A stretch of DNA of 64,000 nucleotides from Coriobacteriia bacterium (GTDB lineage Bacteria; Actinomycetota; Coriobacteriia; Coriobacteriales; UBA8131). Under the pieces are notes generated by a model. It did not search any database. It worked only from the letters and a program-made list of their open reading frames with translations, and had not been told where the DNA came from. Shown piece after piece: positions 36,578 through 46,425 of this stretch (the first letter of the stretch is position 1; every line of letters starts with the position of its first letter). The stretch is taken from positions 53,803 through 117,802 of the forward strand of contig WRHU01000006.1 of NCBI GenBank assembly GCA_009783085.1, written 5' to 3'. The position numbers and the translations under genes are program-made.

Positions 36578-37987
36578 CTATTTGAGTAAATCCTCTATTT
36601 GTTTGAGGTCACCGAGGTTCATGCCCCCGGGCAACGCAGGACGGCGAGCAGATTTCTTACCCTTTTTACCCGATTTTCCCTTACCCTTGCCCCGAGGAGC
36701 GTCCAAAACACCAAGTTTTTTGACCATTTTGCGGGTTTCCTCATATTGCTTTACCAGCTGATTAACCGCAAAAACCTCGACGCCAGCGCCCTGGGCTATG
36801 CGTTGACGGCGTGAGCCGTTAAGCAAACGTGGCTTAAGGCGCTCGCTTTTGGTCATCGAGTTGATGATAACTTCCATCTTGTCTAGCACGTTCTCGTCAA
36901 CTTGCCCGCCTGCCAAAGCAGCCTCGCCACCGGGTAGCGCCTTCAAAAGTGAGCCAATGCCGCCCATCTTTCGAACCTGCTTGTTCATAGTCAAAAAATC
37001 ATCAAAGGTTAAGTCGGCGCGAGCGAAGCGAGCGGCTTCCTCCTCGTCAAGCTCGGCATCGGCGACTGCCTGGGCTTTTTCAATGAGCGAAACCATATCG
37101 CCCATGCCCAAAATGCGTTTTGCCATGCGGTCGGGGTGAAACTCCTCAAGCGAGGAGGGTTTTTCGCCCTCAGACGTAAAGAGTATGGGCTTGCCTGTCA
37201 TTTCCCGGATAGAAAGCGCACCACCACCACGGGCATCGCCGTCCATCTTAGACATGATAACGCCGTCAAAATCAACACGAGCAGCAAAGGCATCAACCAC
37301 CGTAACGATGTCTTGACCTGTCATCGCGTCAACAACCATGATTATTTGGTCAGGGCTTACCGCCGCTTTGATAGCAGCAGCCTCGCTCATCATGTCCTCA
37401 TCAACGTGCAAACGGCCAGCCGTATCAACAATAACCGTATCACGCAAAGTGTCGATGGCTTCTCGCACGGCGGCCGTAGCAATGCCAACAGGGTCTTTTC
37501 CATCTCCCCGAAACACCTTAACATCAAGGTCATTACCGAGCGATTCGAGCTGGTCGGCGGCAGCGGGGCGGTAGACATCGCAGGCAGCCAGCAGCGGAAC
37601 ATGTCCTTGCTGCTTAAGACGATAAGCAAGCTTGGCGGCGGCGGTTGTTTTACCAGAGCCCTGCAAACCAACCAGCATTATGACGTTAGGAATACGGGTG
37701 GAGCGCTCAAGCTTAACGGTTGTTGTGCCCAAAAGTTCGGTGAGCTGATCAAGCACGATTTTTATGACGTTTTGCGCCGGAGTAAGAGAGTCCAGCACCT
37801 CGGAAGTAAGGGCTTTTTCTTTTGCCGCCGCAACAAAGCTTTTGACTACTTTGAAATTGACATCAGCCTCAAGCAGGGCAAGACGTATCTCGCGCATGGC
37901 GGCGTCAATGTCGGCCTCGGTGAGCCTGCCCTTTGAGCGAAGATCACCAAAAACTCCTTGTAAGCGATCGGAAAGATTATCAAACAC
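36578..37987 (-). CDS. ffh: Signal recognition particle protein Ffh
   Basis: The SRP GTPase that binds signal peptides and 4.5S RNA. 469 residues from a GTG (37985-37987) with AAGGAG nine bases upstream. NG domain: GLQGSGKTTAAAKLA, DTAGRLHVDEDM, SKMDGDARGGGALS. M domain: Met-rich helices, SKSERLKPRLLNGSRRQRIAQGAG (signature split here). The tail is basic, Gly/Lys rich (GKGKGKSGKKGKK). It lies 6 bp after ftsY, so both GTPases of the targeting pathway are cotranscribed. Confidence 0.96.
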   Translation of the reverse strand: MFDNLSDRLQGVFGDLRSKGRLTEADIDAAMREIRLALLEADVNFKVVKSFVAAAKEKALTSEVLDSLTPAQNVIKIVLDQLTELLGTTTVKLERSTRIPNVIMLVGLQGSGKTTAAAKLAYRLKQQGHVPLLAACDVYRPAAADQLESLGNDLDVKVFRGDGKDPVGIATAAVREAIDTLRDTVIVDTAGRLHVDEDMMSEAAAIKAAVSPDQIIMVVDAMTGQDIVTVVDAFAARVDFDGVIMSKMDGDARGGGALSIREMTGKPILFTSEGEKPSSLEEFHPDRMAKRILGMGDMVSLIEKAQAVADAELDEEEAARFARADLTFDDFLTMNKQVRKMGGIGSLLKALPGGEAALAGGQVDENVLDKMEVIINSMTKSERLKPRLLNGSRRQRIAQGAGVEVFAVNQLVKQYEETRKMVKKLGVLDAPRGKGKGKSGKKGKKSARRPALPGGMNLGDLKQIEDLLK

Positions 37988-37993
37988 GGCTTG

Positions 37994-39037
37994 CTACTCC
38001 TTGTTCTCTTGCGTCCTCGTGTTGCCAATCAAAGCGTTGGCAAACTCAAGCGCATCAAAAGGCTTGAGATCGTCGATAGTTTCACCAACACCAATGCGCA
38101 AAACAGGTATCTTAAGCTCATGCGAGATAGCCACTGCAATACCGCCCTTAGCCGTGCCGTCAAGTTTGGTGATAATAACACCGTCTAAATCAAGCTTGGC
38201 ATCAAACTCACGTGCCTGCATGAGGGCATTTTGCCCCGTTGTTGCGTCAATCACCAAAACGGTTTTTACGGGCAGGGGCTGCGTGTTGCCTGCTGTATTG
38301 TTTGCGGCATTGTTTGCAGCATTGTTTGCGGCACTGCCCGCTGCATCACCTGCTGCACTGCCCGCTGCATCGCCCGTTGCATTGCACCAGGAATCTGCAC
38401 GTTTTCTTGTTACGTTAACCACTTTTTGAAGCTCACGCATCAAATCATCAGAGGTGTGCAGGCGACCTGCCGTATCTATAAGCACAAGGTTTGCTCCTGC
38501 AGCCTCTGCTTTTTCTACCACTTCAAAAGACACGCTTGCCGGGTCAGCACCCCGCTCGCGCTTTACCACCTCTACCTTGGCACGCTCGGCCCACACATCA
38601 AGCTGCTCAATGGCAGCCGCCCTAAACGTATCTGCGCTACCGAGCAACACCTTGCGTCCACGCTCAGTACCCTCAGCAGCAAGCTTGCCAACCGTAGTAG
38701 TCTTGCCCGAACCATTGATGCCCACAAAAAGCACACACACAGGATTGAGCGAAAATACGTCCTCGCCCGTGGCAAACATACGCGAAATAGTTTCGCCCAT
38801 GCGATCAAGCACGGCATAACCATCGGGCAGCGCAAGACGTTGGGCAGATTCTTTGAGCTGGTCAACAATGTCAAGGGTTGCGGGTGCGCCAAAATCTGAG
38901 GCAATAAGCGTTTCCTCAAGCCCGTCCCAAAAGTCGTCGTCAAGGGCGGGACCTCTATCTAAAATAACATTGAGCTGCTCAGAAAAACGTTCTCGCGTGC
39001 GAGAAAGCCCCTCGTTTAAGCGGTCAAACCAACTCAC
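37994..39037 (-). CDS. ftsY: SRP receptor FtsY
   Basis: Membrane-docking GTPase partner of Ffh. 347 residues from a GTG (39035-39037); no acidic A domain, only a short N-terminus (SWFDRLNEGLSRTRERF) that can act as an amphipathic helix. Motifs: GINGSGKTTTVGKLA, DTAGRLHTSDDLM, TKLDGTAKGGIAV. Between strands of the G domain is an Ala/Asn/Gly low-complexity insert (DAAGSAAGDAAGSAANNAAN, about residues 208-235) absent from typical FtsY. It sits between smc and ffh, a common Gram-positive order. Confidence 0.94.
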   Translation of the reverse strand: MSWFDRLNEGLSRTRERFSEQLNVILDRGPALDDDFWDGLEETLIASDFGAPATLDIVDQLKESAQRLALPDGYAVLDRMGETISRMFATGEDVFSLNPVCVLFVGINGSGKTTTVGKLAAEGTERGRKVLLGSADTFRAAAIEQLDVWAERAKVEVVKRERGADPASVSFEVVEKAEAAGANLVLIDTAGRLHTSDDLMRELQKVVNVTRKRADSWCNATGDAAGSAAGDAAGSAANNAANNAANNTAGNTQPLPVKTVLVIDATTGQNALMQAREFDAKLDLDGVIITKLDGTAKGGIAVAISHELKIPVLRIGVGETIDDLKPFDALEFANALIGNTRTQENKE

Positions 39038-39107
39038 TTGGCGCTCACTTCCCCCTCGTTGAGCTCATCGCTTTGCTCATCACCATGCTTCATCATTGGG
39101 TTCATCA

Positions 39108-42100
39108 TTAAGCTCCATCATTGAGCTCATCGCCAAAACCATCAGAGCCTTTATCACCAGAAGCAGCAAAGCCAAGCGCCTGGTCAAGTCGCTGGCTCAC
39201 CAGTTTTGACACGCCAGCCGCCTGCATGGTAACCCCGTAAAGCACATCAGCACTTTCCATCGTGCGACGCTGGTGGCTCACCAAAATAAGCTGCGTTTGG
39301 GTGCGCAAATGGTCAAGATATTCAAGCAGACGATGCAGGTTGGTATCATCAAGAGCTGCGTCCACCTCGTCAAGAATATAAAACGGCACGTTGCGTATGC
39401 GATAAATGGCAAACAGCAGCGCCAGAGCCACGAGCGATTTCTCGCCACCGCTCATCATGGAAAGCTTGAGAATCTTTTTGCCCTGCGGCTGCGCACTTAC
39501 CTCAACACCAATTTGATCGGGCGTTTCGCCCTCGGTAAGGATAAGTTGCCCCGTGCCGCCGGGGAAAAGAATAGAAAATATTTCTTGGAAGTTGTGATTG
39601 ACCTTGTCAAAGGTTTCGAGAAATTGGTTGCGCATTTTTTTGTCGAGCGCCGTTGATATTCTTGCAAGCGCCTTGCGTGCCTCGGTCAAATCGGCGGTTT
39701 GCACAAGCATGTAATCGCGACGCTCTTTGAGCGTTTCGTACTCGCTTGCAGCAACGTGATTGACCGCACCAAGATTGGCGATTTTATTGCGCAGACGATT
39801 GACGCGTTCCTCGGCGGCATTGCGATCTTCCGGCGAGGGAATCTCAAGGGCAAGTTCGATTGAGGTGTTGTATTCCTCAGTAATACGCTGCATGGCGTGC
39901 TGCACGTTGTTTTCGAGTTTTCCCTGCTCAACAAGCACAACCGTACGCCGCTCGTTAATCCCCTCAATAACTTTACGTGCCTCATCAACAGCACTCGAGG
40001 CCTCGTTGATAACCTTGCGCAAATTAGTGGAGTCAGTCTGCTCAAGCAGTGCCTGATTTTGAAGCTTCTCTGCCCAGTCGGTCGCACCACCGTGCAGCTC
40101 CTCATAAATGGAATACAGCGGCTCAATGCGGAGGCGAATACGGTCGAGCGAAAGTTCCGTTTGCTCAGAAACCTCCAGCGTAGTAGTAAGGTGCTCAATC
40201 TCAGTTTTAAGTGACTCAAGGCGGTTGCGATTATAGTTTGTGGCACCTTTTGAAGTTTCCAGCTTAATTTTGCACTCTGAGAGCTGCTCGCTTATGCCGG
40301 TTTTTTCCTCGGTTACACTCAGCAATTCTTGGGAGGCCTTATCAACCTCTCCTCCCAGCTCGCCAATTTCTTTTTCCAAGGCCTCAATACGCTGCTCGTA
40401 TTCTGCTCGCAGCGGCATGGTGCTATCACGTCTTTGGGCAACGTCGCTGAGCTTGCGCTCGTTTTCTTTACGACGAGCAAGCATCTGCGTCATGGACTCC
40501 TCAAGGCGTGCCACTTCCTCACGTGCTGAGTCTGCATCTCCCTGCAGTTTTGCAAGATTTTGCGCCAGCTCAAAGTCCTCTTGCTGAGCGGCAGCAAGGT
40601 TTTTCTCCGCAGCCGAAACCTCAAGCTCAACGTCAGAAACCTGATTGTCAAAACTCTCAATGTCTTCGGCAAGCGATTCCATTTTTCGACGACGCTCCAA
40701 CACGCCATCGACATCATTTACCTGAACACCGAGCGTCAATTTGCCATTGGGCCACAAAATTGCCCCGTCAGCCGTAACAAAACGCACGCCCAGTCGGTCG
40801 CGCTCATGACATTTTTGAGCTTCCTCAATCGAGGAAACAAGGTAAATATCTCCGAGCAACGAGGAATATGCGGTATCTTGTTCAATCGGATACTCAAGGT
40901 AGTCGATAAGACGCTCGCCCTTGGTTGCCTTCTCATGGATAGCCCTCATACCGTCAACCGGCATGAGGGAAACGGCACCTTGTTTATTGCCGTCGGCAAG
41001 CAGGCGCTCAGCAACAGAGCGTGCCGCCTCGCCGTTGCTTACCAGCAATCCAAAAAAGTCGGCACCAAGCAAGCGTTCAACCAAATGCTCAAGCGTATTG
41101 GTTGTCATTTTGTGAGGCAACTTGCCAGTTTTGCGCACCTTAAAAGACTGCGAAAGCGGCCCAACAATGCCTTTAAGCTCCTCTTTGCGCTCCATAATCC
41201 AAGAAACCGCAGGAGATGCCGCCTCGAAAGCTCGGTCTATCTCTTCGAGCCCCTTTAGCTGCGCACGGGCATCGGCAAGCTCAATACGTTTGTTATCAAG
41301 GCGGCGCTTGCGTTCATCAAGTATGCGAACAAACTTGTCAATTTCATTTTTTGCGATGTCAGACTCGCGACGTGCCTTAGCAAGTCCACCTTCCGACTCC
41401 TCAAGCTTGCCACGACGGGCAGCCAAGATATTTTGTGTCGAGGAAAACTCAGAATCTACCTGCTCAAAGCGTTCTTGCAGCAAGCCTTCCTCAAGGTCAA
41501 GCGAGGAGAGTGAATCGCCTGTTTTATTGTGATGAGTGCGAGCTTGCTCAAGCGCATTTTCGCGCGAACGAAGTTGGCCAGCAAGCTCCGAATAGCGGGT
41601 TTCGTGTTCTTTACGGTTACGGGTCGCAATCTCAGATTCGCGCCCAAGCTCATTGAAACGGGTGTAGAGTGCCTCGAGTCGCGACTCCCCTTCGCTGCTC
41701 TCACGGGTAATTTTTTCATGTTCTTTTTCGGCAGTGGCAAGTCTTTTTTGAGAATTGTGAATGGTTCCCCGTAGCTCAGAGAGGCGGGTAATCATGTTCT
41801 TGCCTTTTTCCTCCAGCAAAAGCATACCTGCATCAAGACGCTGAATAATGGAAAGACACCGAATACGCTGCTCGTTTATGTCGCCAACAAACAAGCCCTT
41901 CTCCTCGAGGGCTACTTGACGTTTAGAAAGCTCGGCCTCGCGCTCACTGAGCCTAAAATGTGCAAGCTCGGCCTCTGCTTCAATCTCGTTGCCCTGCTTG
42001 CCCAGCTGACTCCACTCGCTTTGCAGCTGACGCAATTCGTCAACTACCAAAGCCAAATCAAGCCCTTTAAGCTCTTCAACCAGTTCATCGTGGCGTTGTG

Positions 42101-42734
42101 CACGCTGAGCTTGACGCTCAAGAGGACGCAGTTGCGAGTCAATAATTTTTACGATGTCATTAACCCGGCTGAGCGACAAGTCCATCGCATCTATTTTGCG
42201 AGCGGCACGTTGCTTGCGCTTTTTATGCTTGAGTACACCCGCAGCGTCCTCGATAAGCTCGCGCCTGTCCTCCGGGCGCGATTCCAGCACTGCCGTAAGA
42301 TTGCCCTGCCCAATGATGGAATGCGTTGCCTGCCCAATGCCAGAATCGTACAAAATGTCGATGATGTCCATGCGTCTGCACGGCGATGAGTTGATAAAAT
42401 ACTCGCTCTCGCCACTGCGATACATGCGGCGTGTAATAGCTACCTGATCAAACTCAATGGGCAGCGTGTTATCAGAGTTGTCCAAAATGAGGTCAACTTC
42501 GGCGACGCTTACCGCTTTGCGTGCGGACGACCCCGAAAAGATAAGCTCCTCAAGACTTTGCACACGCAGATTGCGGGCATTGCGCTCGCCAAGCACCCAC
42601 ATGACTGCCTCTGAGATATTTGATTTTCCTGAACCGTTTGGTCCAACAACAACCGAAATACCAGGCTCAAAGCTTATGGCAGAACGATCGGCAAAGGACT
42701 TAAACCCCTTGATGACCAAAGACTTGAGATACAC
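39108..42734 (-). CDS. smc: Chromosome segregation protein SMC
   Basis: The condensin ATPase. 1208 residues from a GTG (42732-42734) preceded by AAAGGAG. The N-terminal head has the Walker A GPNGSGKSN (about residue 32); long coiled coils flank a hinge (about 520-680, ending with GVQVNDVDGVLERRR); the C-terminal head has the signature LSMMSGGEKSLVALALL and Walker B FYILDEVDAALDD. Full length and undamaged. The order smc-ftsY-ffh on one strand suggests a shared transcript. scpA/scpB are not in the window. Confidence 0.96.
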   Translation of the reverse strand: MYLKSLVIKGFKSFADRSAISFEPGISVVVGPNGSGKSNISEAVMWVLGERNARNLRVQSLEELIFSGSSARKAVSVAEVDLILDNSDNTLPIEFDQVAITRRMYRSGESEYFINSSPCRRMDIIDILYDSGIGQATHSIIGQGNLTAVLESRPEDRRELIEDAAGVLKHKKRKQRAARKIDAMDLSLSRVNDIVKIIDSQLRPLERQAQRAQRHDELVEELKGLDLALVVDELRQLQSEWSQLGKQGNEIEAEAELAHFRLSEREAELSKRQVALEEKGLFVGDINEQRIRCLSIIQRLDAGMLLLEEKGKNMITRLSELRGTIHNSQKRLATAEKEHEKITRESSEGESRLEALYTRFNELGRESEIATRNRKEHETRYSELAGQLRSRENALEQARTHHNKTGDSLSSLDLEEGLLQERFEQVDSEFSSTQNILAARRGKLEESEGGLAKARRESDIAKNEIDKFVRILDERKRRLDNKRIELADARAQLKGLEEIDRAFEAASPAVSWIMERKEELKGIVGPLSQSFKVRKTGKLPHKMTTNTLEHLVERLLGADFFGLLVSNGEAARSVAERLLADGNKQGAVSLMPVDGMRAIHEKATKGERLIDYLEYPIEQDTAYSSLLGDIYLVSSIEEAQKCHERDRLGVRFVTADGAILWPNGKLTLGVQVNDVDGVLERRRKMESLAEDIESFDNQVSDVELEVSAAEKNLAAAQQEDFELAQNLAKLQGDADSAREEVARLEESMTQMLARRKENERKLSDVAQRRDSTMPLRAEYEQRIEALEKEIGELGGEVDKASQELLSVTEEKTGISEQLSECKIKLETSKGATNYNRNRLESLKTEIEHLTTTLEVSEQTELSLDRIRLRIEPLYSIYEELHGGATDWAEKLQNQALLEQTDSTNLRKVINEASSAVDEARKVIEGINERRTVVLVEQGKLENNVQHAMQRITEEYNTSIELALEIPSPEDRNAAEERVNRLRNKIANLGAVNHVAASEYETLKERRDYMLVQTADLTEARKALARISTALDKKMRNQFLETFDKVNHNFQEIFSILFPGGTGQLILTEGETPDQIGVEVSAQPQGKKILKLSMMSGGEKSLVALALLFAIYRIRNVPFYILDEVDAALDDTNLHRLLEYLDHLRTQTQLILVSHQRRTMESADVLYGVTMQAAGVSKLVSQRLDQALGFAASGDKGSDGFGDELNDGA

Positions 42735-42892
42735 CAGGCTCCTTTCAGCCTCTTACACGTTACCAATTTAGTATTTATCCAGTCAGCTTTGCGTCTTGCC
42801 TGCTGCTGTCTATTTCTTACTTTTGTATCTTGCTCTTGTTTCGTATTTGCTCTTGTTGCCCGCTATTTCTTGCTCCCTGTTCTTGCTTCCCG

Positions 42893-44290
42893 CTATTTCT
42901 TGCACGTATCGACAATAGCTTTTGCACGTCGACCCAGCTGGCCCTTTGCGTTTCTGGCATCAAAGTCCATACGCTCGCAAAGCGAACGCTTAACCACAAC
43001 GCCTATCTTGCCGCCAGCAAACTGAGTTACGGCAACCAGCATATCTTGAAACTCGGGATCTCCATGGTAACACTGAATGGCCTCGTCTATGAAGGGCCAC
43101 ACCTCGTTTGCTCGCTTGGTATCAAGTGCACCATACGCACACAAGAAACGCACCGCCGCCAAACGTGCCGAGCCAGAATCCTCATCATATACCGAAGCCT
43201 CTGCGCCCAAAACCGCCTCATTGCAAGCGTCAGGGTTGTATGAAACAATGCGCGAAAGCACCTCAAGGCACTCCCAACGCGTTTGCGCCTCGGGACGATG
43301 GAGGGCATCAACAATTTGGCTGGTGTGTTTAACGAGAAGTTCAGGCTCAAGTTGCGACACAATGTTTAGGGTTGCCGCAGAGAATTGCCGAACCCGGCGT
43401 TGGTCGCCCGAGAGATTTTCCACCAATGTGTTGAGAATAACGGGGTCTGCTATTGCCTGTTGCGCAAGCTGGCTGCGGTCTGCCGTTGCGTCAAAAACGA
43501 TTTGACGGTCTGCAGAAGCACTGGCTTTTGCTGAGGTTTTGGCAGCAGGTTTAGCCGGAGCTTTAGCGGCAGGTTTAGCCGGAGCCTTGGCAGTAGCCTT
43601 TGCTGCTGGCTTTGTCGGTTTTGTTGGTTTTGCGGCAGGCTGAGCTGCTGACTTAGCAGCTGGCTTAGCAACCGCTGATGTTTTAGCCTTTGTTGCAGCT
43701 TTCGCAGCTGGTTTTGCCGCCGCTTTTGCTGGTGCCTTTGGTTTAACCGTCGCTTTTGCTGGTGCCTTTGCCGCTGGCTTCTTGGCAGCAGGCTTCGCTT
43801 TTGCTGTGGTCTTGGCTGCTGGCTTGGCAGCAGATTTAGTAGCTGGTGCTTTTGCTGCAGCTTTAGGAGCCGACTTTGCAGCAGGCTTGGCAGCCGTTTT
43901 GGCAGAAGCCTTAGCCACAGTCTTGGCAGCAACCTTTGGTTTGGCCGCAGTCTTTGCCGCTGCTTTCGGCTTAGCTGCCACCTTGGCTGTTGGTTTAGCC
44001 GCAGCCTTGGTAGCCGTCTTGGTAACCTTCGCTGGTGCTTTCACAACAGCTTTTGCAGCAGGTTTTGCAGCCTTAACCGCCGACTTCACTTCCTTGGCAG
44101 TCGCAGCCTTGGGCGCAGCCTTAGCTCCCTTGGCGGCAGGTTTTGTCACTTTTGCAGCAGCCTTAGCTACCGACTTAACCGCCGCCTTAGCAGCCTGAGT
44201 TGCCTTAGCAGCAGGTTTTGCTACCTTGGTCGCCTTGGCAGTTGCAGATGAAGCAGATTTCACAGGTTTTTTTGAAGCTGAAGGACTCAT
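42893..44290 (-). CDS. Histone H1-like Lys/Ala-rich protein fused to HEAT-like domain
   Basis: A 465-residue two-part protein. Residues about 1-262 are almost only Lys, Ala, Pro and Thr in KPAAK/KAPAK repeats, like histone H1 tails; this part should bind DNA or RNA and be disordered. Residues about 265-465 are an ordinary helical domain with HEAT/ARM-like helices (RQFSAATLNIVSQL, CLEVLSRIVSYN, ARLAAVRFLCAYG). It overlaps the leuD stop by four bases (ATGA) and lies 158 bp upstream of smc. A nucleoid role is inferred from composition and the neighbouring smc, not shown. Confidence 0.8.
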   Translation of the reverse strand: MSPSASKKPVKSASSATAKATKVAKPAAKATQAAKAAVKSVAKAAAKVTKPAAKGAKAAPKAATAKEVKSAVKAAKPAAKAVVKAPAKVTKTATKAAAKPTAKVAAKPKAAAKTAAKPKVAAKTVAKASAKTAAKPAAKSAPKAAAKAPATKSAAKPAAKTTAKAKPAAKKPAAKAPAKATVKPKAPAKAAAKPAAKAATKAKTSAVAKPAAKSAAQPAAKPTKPTKPAAKATAKAPAKPAAKAPAKPAAKTSAKASASADRQIVFDATADRSQLAQQAIADPVILNTLVENLSGDQRRVRQFSAATLNIVSQLEPELLVKHTSQIVDALHRPEAQTRWECLEVLSRIVSYNPDACNEAVLGAEASVYDEDSGSARLAAVRFLCAYGALDTKRANEVWPFIDEAIQCYHGDPEFQDMLVAVTQFAGGKIGVVVKRSLCERMDFDARNAKGQLGRRAKAIVDTCKK

Positions 44291-44787
44291 AACGCAAAGC
44301 CACCGTTCTTATTGAAGTGAGCCGCCAAACCACCGTCGGCAAGCAAAGTTGCCATAACGGGGGGCAAGGGAGCAAAAGTGATTTGCTCACCCGTTGTTTT
44401 GTTGTTGACAATACCACCTTCAAGGTCAACCTCAAGAGCATCACCCTCGTTAATGCGACTTGTGTCACATTCCACCAAAGGCAAACCCGTGTTGATGGCA
44501 TTGCGGTAAAAAATGCGGGCAAAGCTTTGCGCCAGCACCGCCTTAGTATTTGAATGGATAAGAACAAGCGGTGCTTGCTCGCGCGAGGAGCCGCAGCCAA
44601 AGTTGGTTCCGGCTACCAAAAAGCCACCCTGCGCCGAAACTCGTTCGTAATAGTTAGGGTCAAGCTCCTCCATGGCATGGTGCGCCATTTCTTTCATGTC
44701 GTTGCTTTTGAACTTATATTTACCCGAAATAATGTAGTCGGTATTTATATCGTCGCCAAACTTAAATGCCTGAGCAGTGGTCGTCAT
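44287..44787 (-). CDS. leuD: 3-isopropylmalate dehydratase small subunit
   Basis: Swivel subunit of isopropylmalate isomerase (leucine synthesis). 166 residues, ATG with AGGAG upstream. Family motifs: FGDDINTDYIISGKY, GTNFGCGSSREQAP (substrate binding) and IFYRNAINTGLPLVE. It is the short, archaeal/LeuD2-type form. It lies 45 bp after leuC. leuA and leuB are not in the window, so a related dehydratase such as dimethylmalate dehydratase remains possible. Confidence 0.92.
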   Translation of the reverse strand: MTTTAQAFKFGDDINTDYIISGKYKFKSNDMKEMAHHAMEELDPNYYERVSAQGGFLVAGTNFGCGSSREQAPLVLIHSNTKAVLAQSFARIFYRNAINTGLPLVECDTSRINEGDALEVDLEGGIVNNKTTGEQITFAPLPPVMATLLADGGLAAHFNKNGGFAL

Positions 44788-44832
44788 AGTTTCTCCTGGT
44801 TCTTGTCCGTTACGTCACTCGTTATATCAAAG

Positions 44833-46131
44833 CTACACATAATCGCGTGGGTCAGTAATTTGCGCAGTCAACATAGAGGCAGCCACCGTAGCGGGTGATG
44901 CCAGATAAATAAAGGAATTGCTGTTGCCCATGCGTCCCTTAAAGTTGCGGTTAGCCGTTGAGATAACATTCTCGCCATCTGAGGGCACGCCATTGTGTGT
45001 TCCCACGCAGGGACCACAACCTGGCGTAACAATGCACGCACCTGCCTCAACCAGCGTTTGAATATAGCCCGCCGCCATGGCGTCAAGATAAATGTCGCGC
45101 GAGGCGGGAGCAACCACCAAGCGGCAATCGGGATGGATAGTTTTACCAGCCAAAACGCCCGCCGCAATGGCAAAGTCCTCAAGGCGTCCGTTGGTGCAGG
45201 TTCCAATAACGCCCTCAGCAATAGGCGTGCCGATAAGCTCACTCACGCCACAGACGTTGCCCACTGCATGGGGTTTTGCAATCTGCGGCTCAAGGCTTGC
45301 GGTGTCAATTTCGATAGTTTGCACGTAGGTAGCGTCCTCGTCAGAGAAAACCGGCTCGGGTTCACGAACCAAAGGAGTGCCCAAACGCTTGGCACGCTCG
45401 GCAAAAAAGGCAAGTGTTTTATCATCGGCAGCCATAAGACCTGCTTTTGCGCCGAGCTCAATCGCCATATTTGAGATGGTCATACGAGCATCAACGCTGA
45501 GCGCATCTATAACAGGGCCTGAGAACTCAAGCGCCTGATAGGTTGCCCCATCAACACCCAAAAGCCCTGCTAAATGCAAAATGAGGTCTTTTGAATACAC
45601 GCCACGGGGCAGCTCTCCTCCGTAAATAACGTGAATAGTTTCGGGAACTTTGAACCAAAGCTTGCCCGAAATCATCGCAGCAGCACCGTCAGTTGAGCCT
45701 ACACCCGTAGAAAAGATGTTGAGCGCACCGTAGGTACAGGTGTGAGAATCGCAGCCTACCACCAAATCGCCCGGCACAATTTTGCCGCTTTCTGGCACCA
45801 GTTGGTGACACACGCCACAGCCCCAGTCGTAAACCGTAATGCCCGTTTTTTTGCCAAAGGCACGTATTTTTGCGTGAATGGCGCTCACGCCTTCGATTGG
45901 CGAGGGGCAGCTATGATCCATGACCATAGCAACTTTTTCTGGGTCAAACACTTTATCTGCACCCATTGAGGCAATTGCGTCAATGGCAAGTGCCGAGGTT
46001 CCGTCTTGGCTCATAGCAAAGTCAACATCAGCAACAACAATATCGCCCGCTCGAGCATCACAATTCGCACGCTTAGAAAATATCTTCTCAGCAATGGTTT
46101 TACCAGCTATTTCTCCAGCTATGGGTATCAC
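44833..46131 (-). CDS. leuC: 3-isopropylmalate dehydratase large subunit
   Basis: Catalytic [4Fe-4S] subunit, 432 residues, LeuC2/HacA type. Cluster ligands are the Cys in IGTCTNGR and the pair in TPGCGPCVGTH; VGCDSHTCTYGA and NRNFKGRMGN are conserved. The only possible start is the GTG at 46129-46131 because an in-frame TAG lies three codons before it; GAGGAG is oddly close (about 1 base), so initiation may be unusual. A 48-codon ORF (46141-46287) lies just upstream, and a TATAAT at 46305-46310 is the likely -10 box. Confidence 0.92.
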   Translation of the reverse strand: MIPIAGEIAGKTIAEKIFSKRANCDARAGDIVVADVDFAMSQDGTSALAIDAIASMGADKVFDPEKVAMVMDHSCPSPIEGVSAIHAKIRAFGKKTGITVYDWGCGVCHQLVPESGKIVPGDLVVGCDSHTCTYGALNIFSTGVGSTDGAAAMISGKLWFKVPETIHVIYGGELPRGVYSKDLILHLAGLLGVDGATYQALEFSGPVIDALSVDARMTISNMAIELGAKAGLMAADDKTLAFFAERAKRLGTPLVREPEPVFSDEDATYVQTIEIDTASLEPQIAKPHAVGNVCGVSELIGTPIAEGVIGTCTNGRLEDFAIAAGVLAGKTIHPDCRLVVAPASRDIYLDAMAAGYIQTLVEAGACIVTPGCGPCVGTHNGVPSDGENVISTANRNFKGRMGNSNSFIYLASPATVAASMLTAQITDPRDYV

Positions 46132-46304
46132 ACTCCTCTATCAGTACTTTCCCACCAAACTCAGTGGCAACTCGGTAATGCGCAAAACTTTTGAGTGCCT
46201 AAGCCCAGTAAAGCGCCATAAAACACGAAAAAACACGTCCACTTGGCACAAATACCAACCCAGACGCACGCTTGGCTCAACACTCATTCAGTTTTACCAC
46301 CCTG

Positions 46305-46310
46305 ATTATA
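46305..46310 (-). promoter_or_regulatory. Probable -10 box for leuCD
   Basis: TATAAT on the minus strand, about 175 bp upstream of the leuC start. A TTGCTC lies 20 bp upstream of it, too far for a good -35; other candidates are weaker. The long leader leaves room for regulation, and contains a 48-codon ORF with eight Leu codons but no Leu run. Confidence 0.45.
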
Positions 46311-46425
46311 TCATTTATTGGACTATGCAGGAGCAACGCATGGGAAACACAACTGCTGGGCAAAAGCACAAAATAGCTCTCTTGCCCCTACATTGCCTCT
46401 TGCATTGCCCTCCTACAGTGCCCCT

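Noticed and set aside
46141..46287. 48-codon ORF as a classical leucine attenuator peptide
   Set aside because: Leu codons are frequent but never in a run, and no terminator/antiterminator pair is evident; kept only as a possible coupling ORF.
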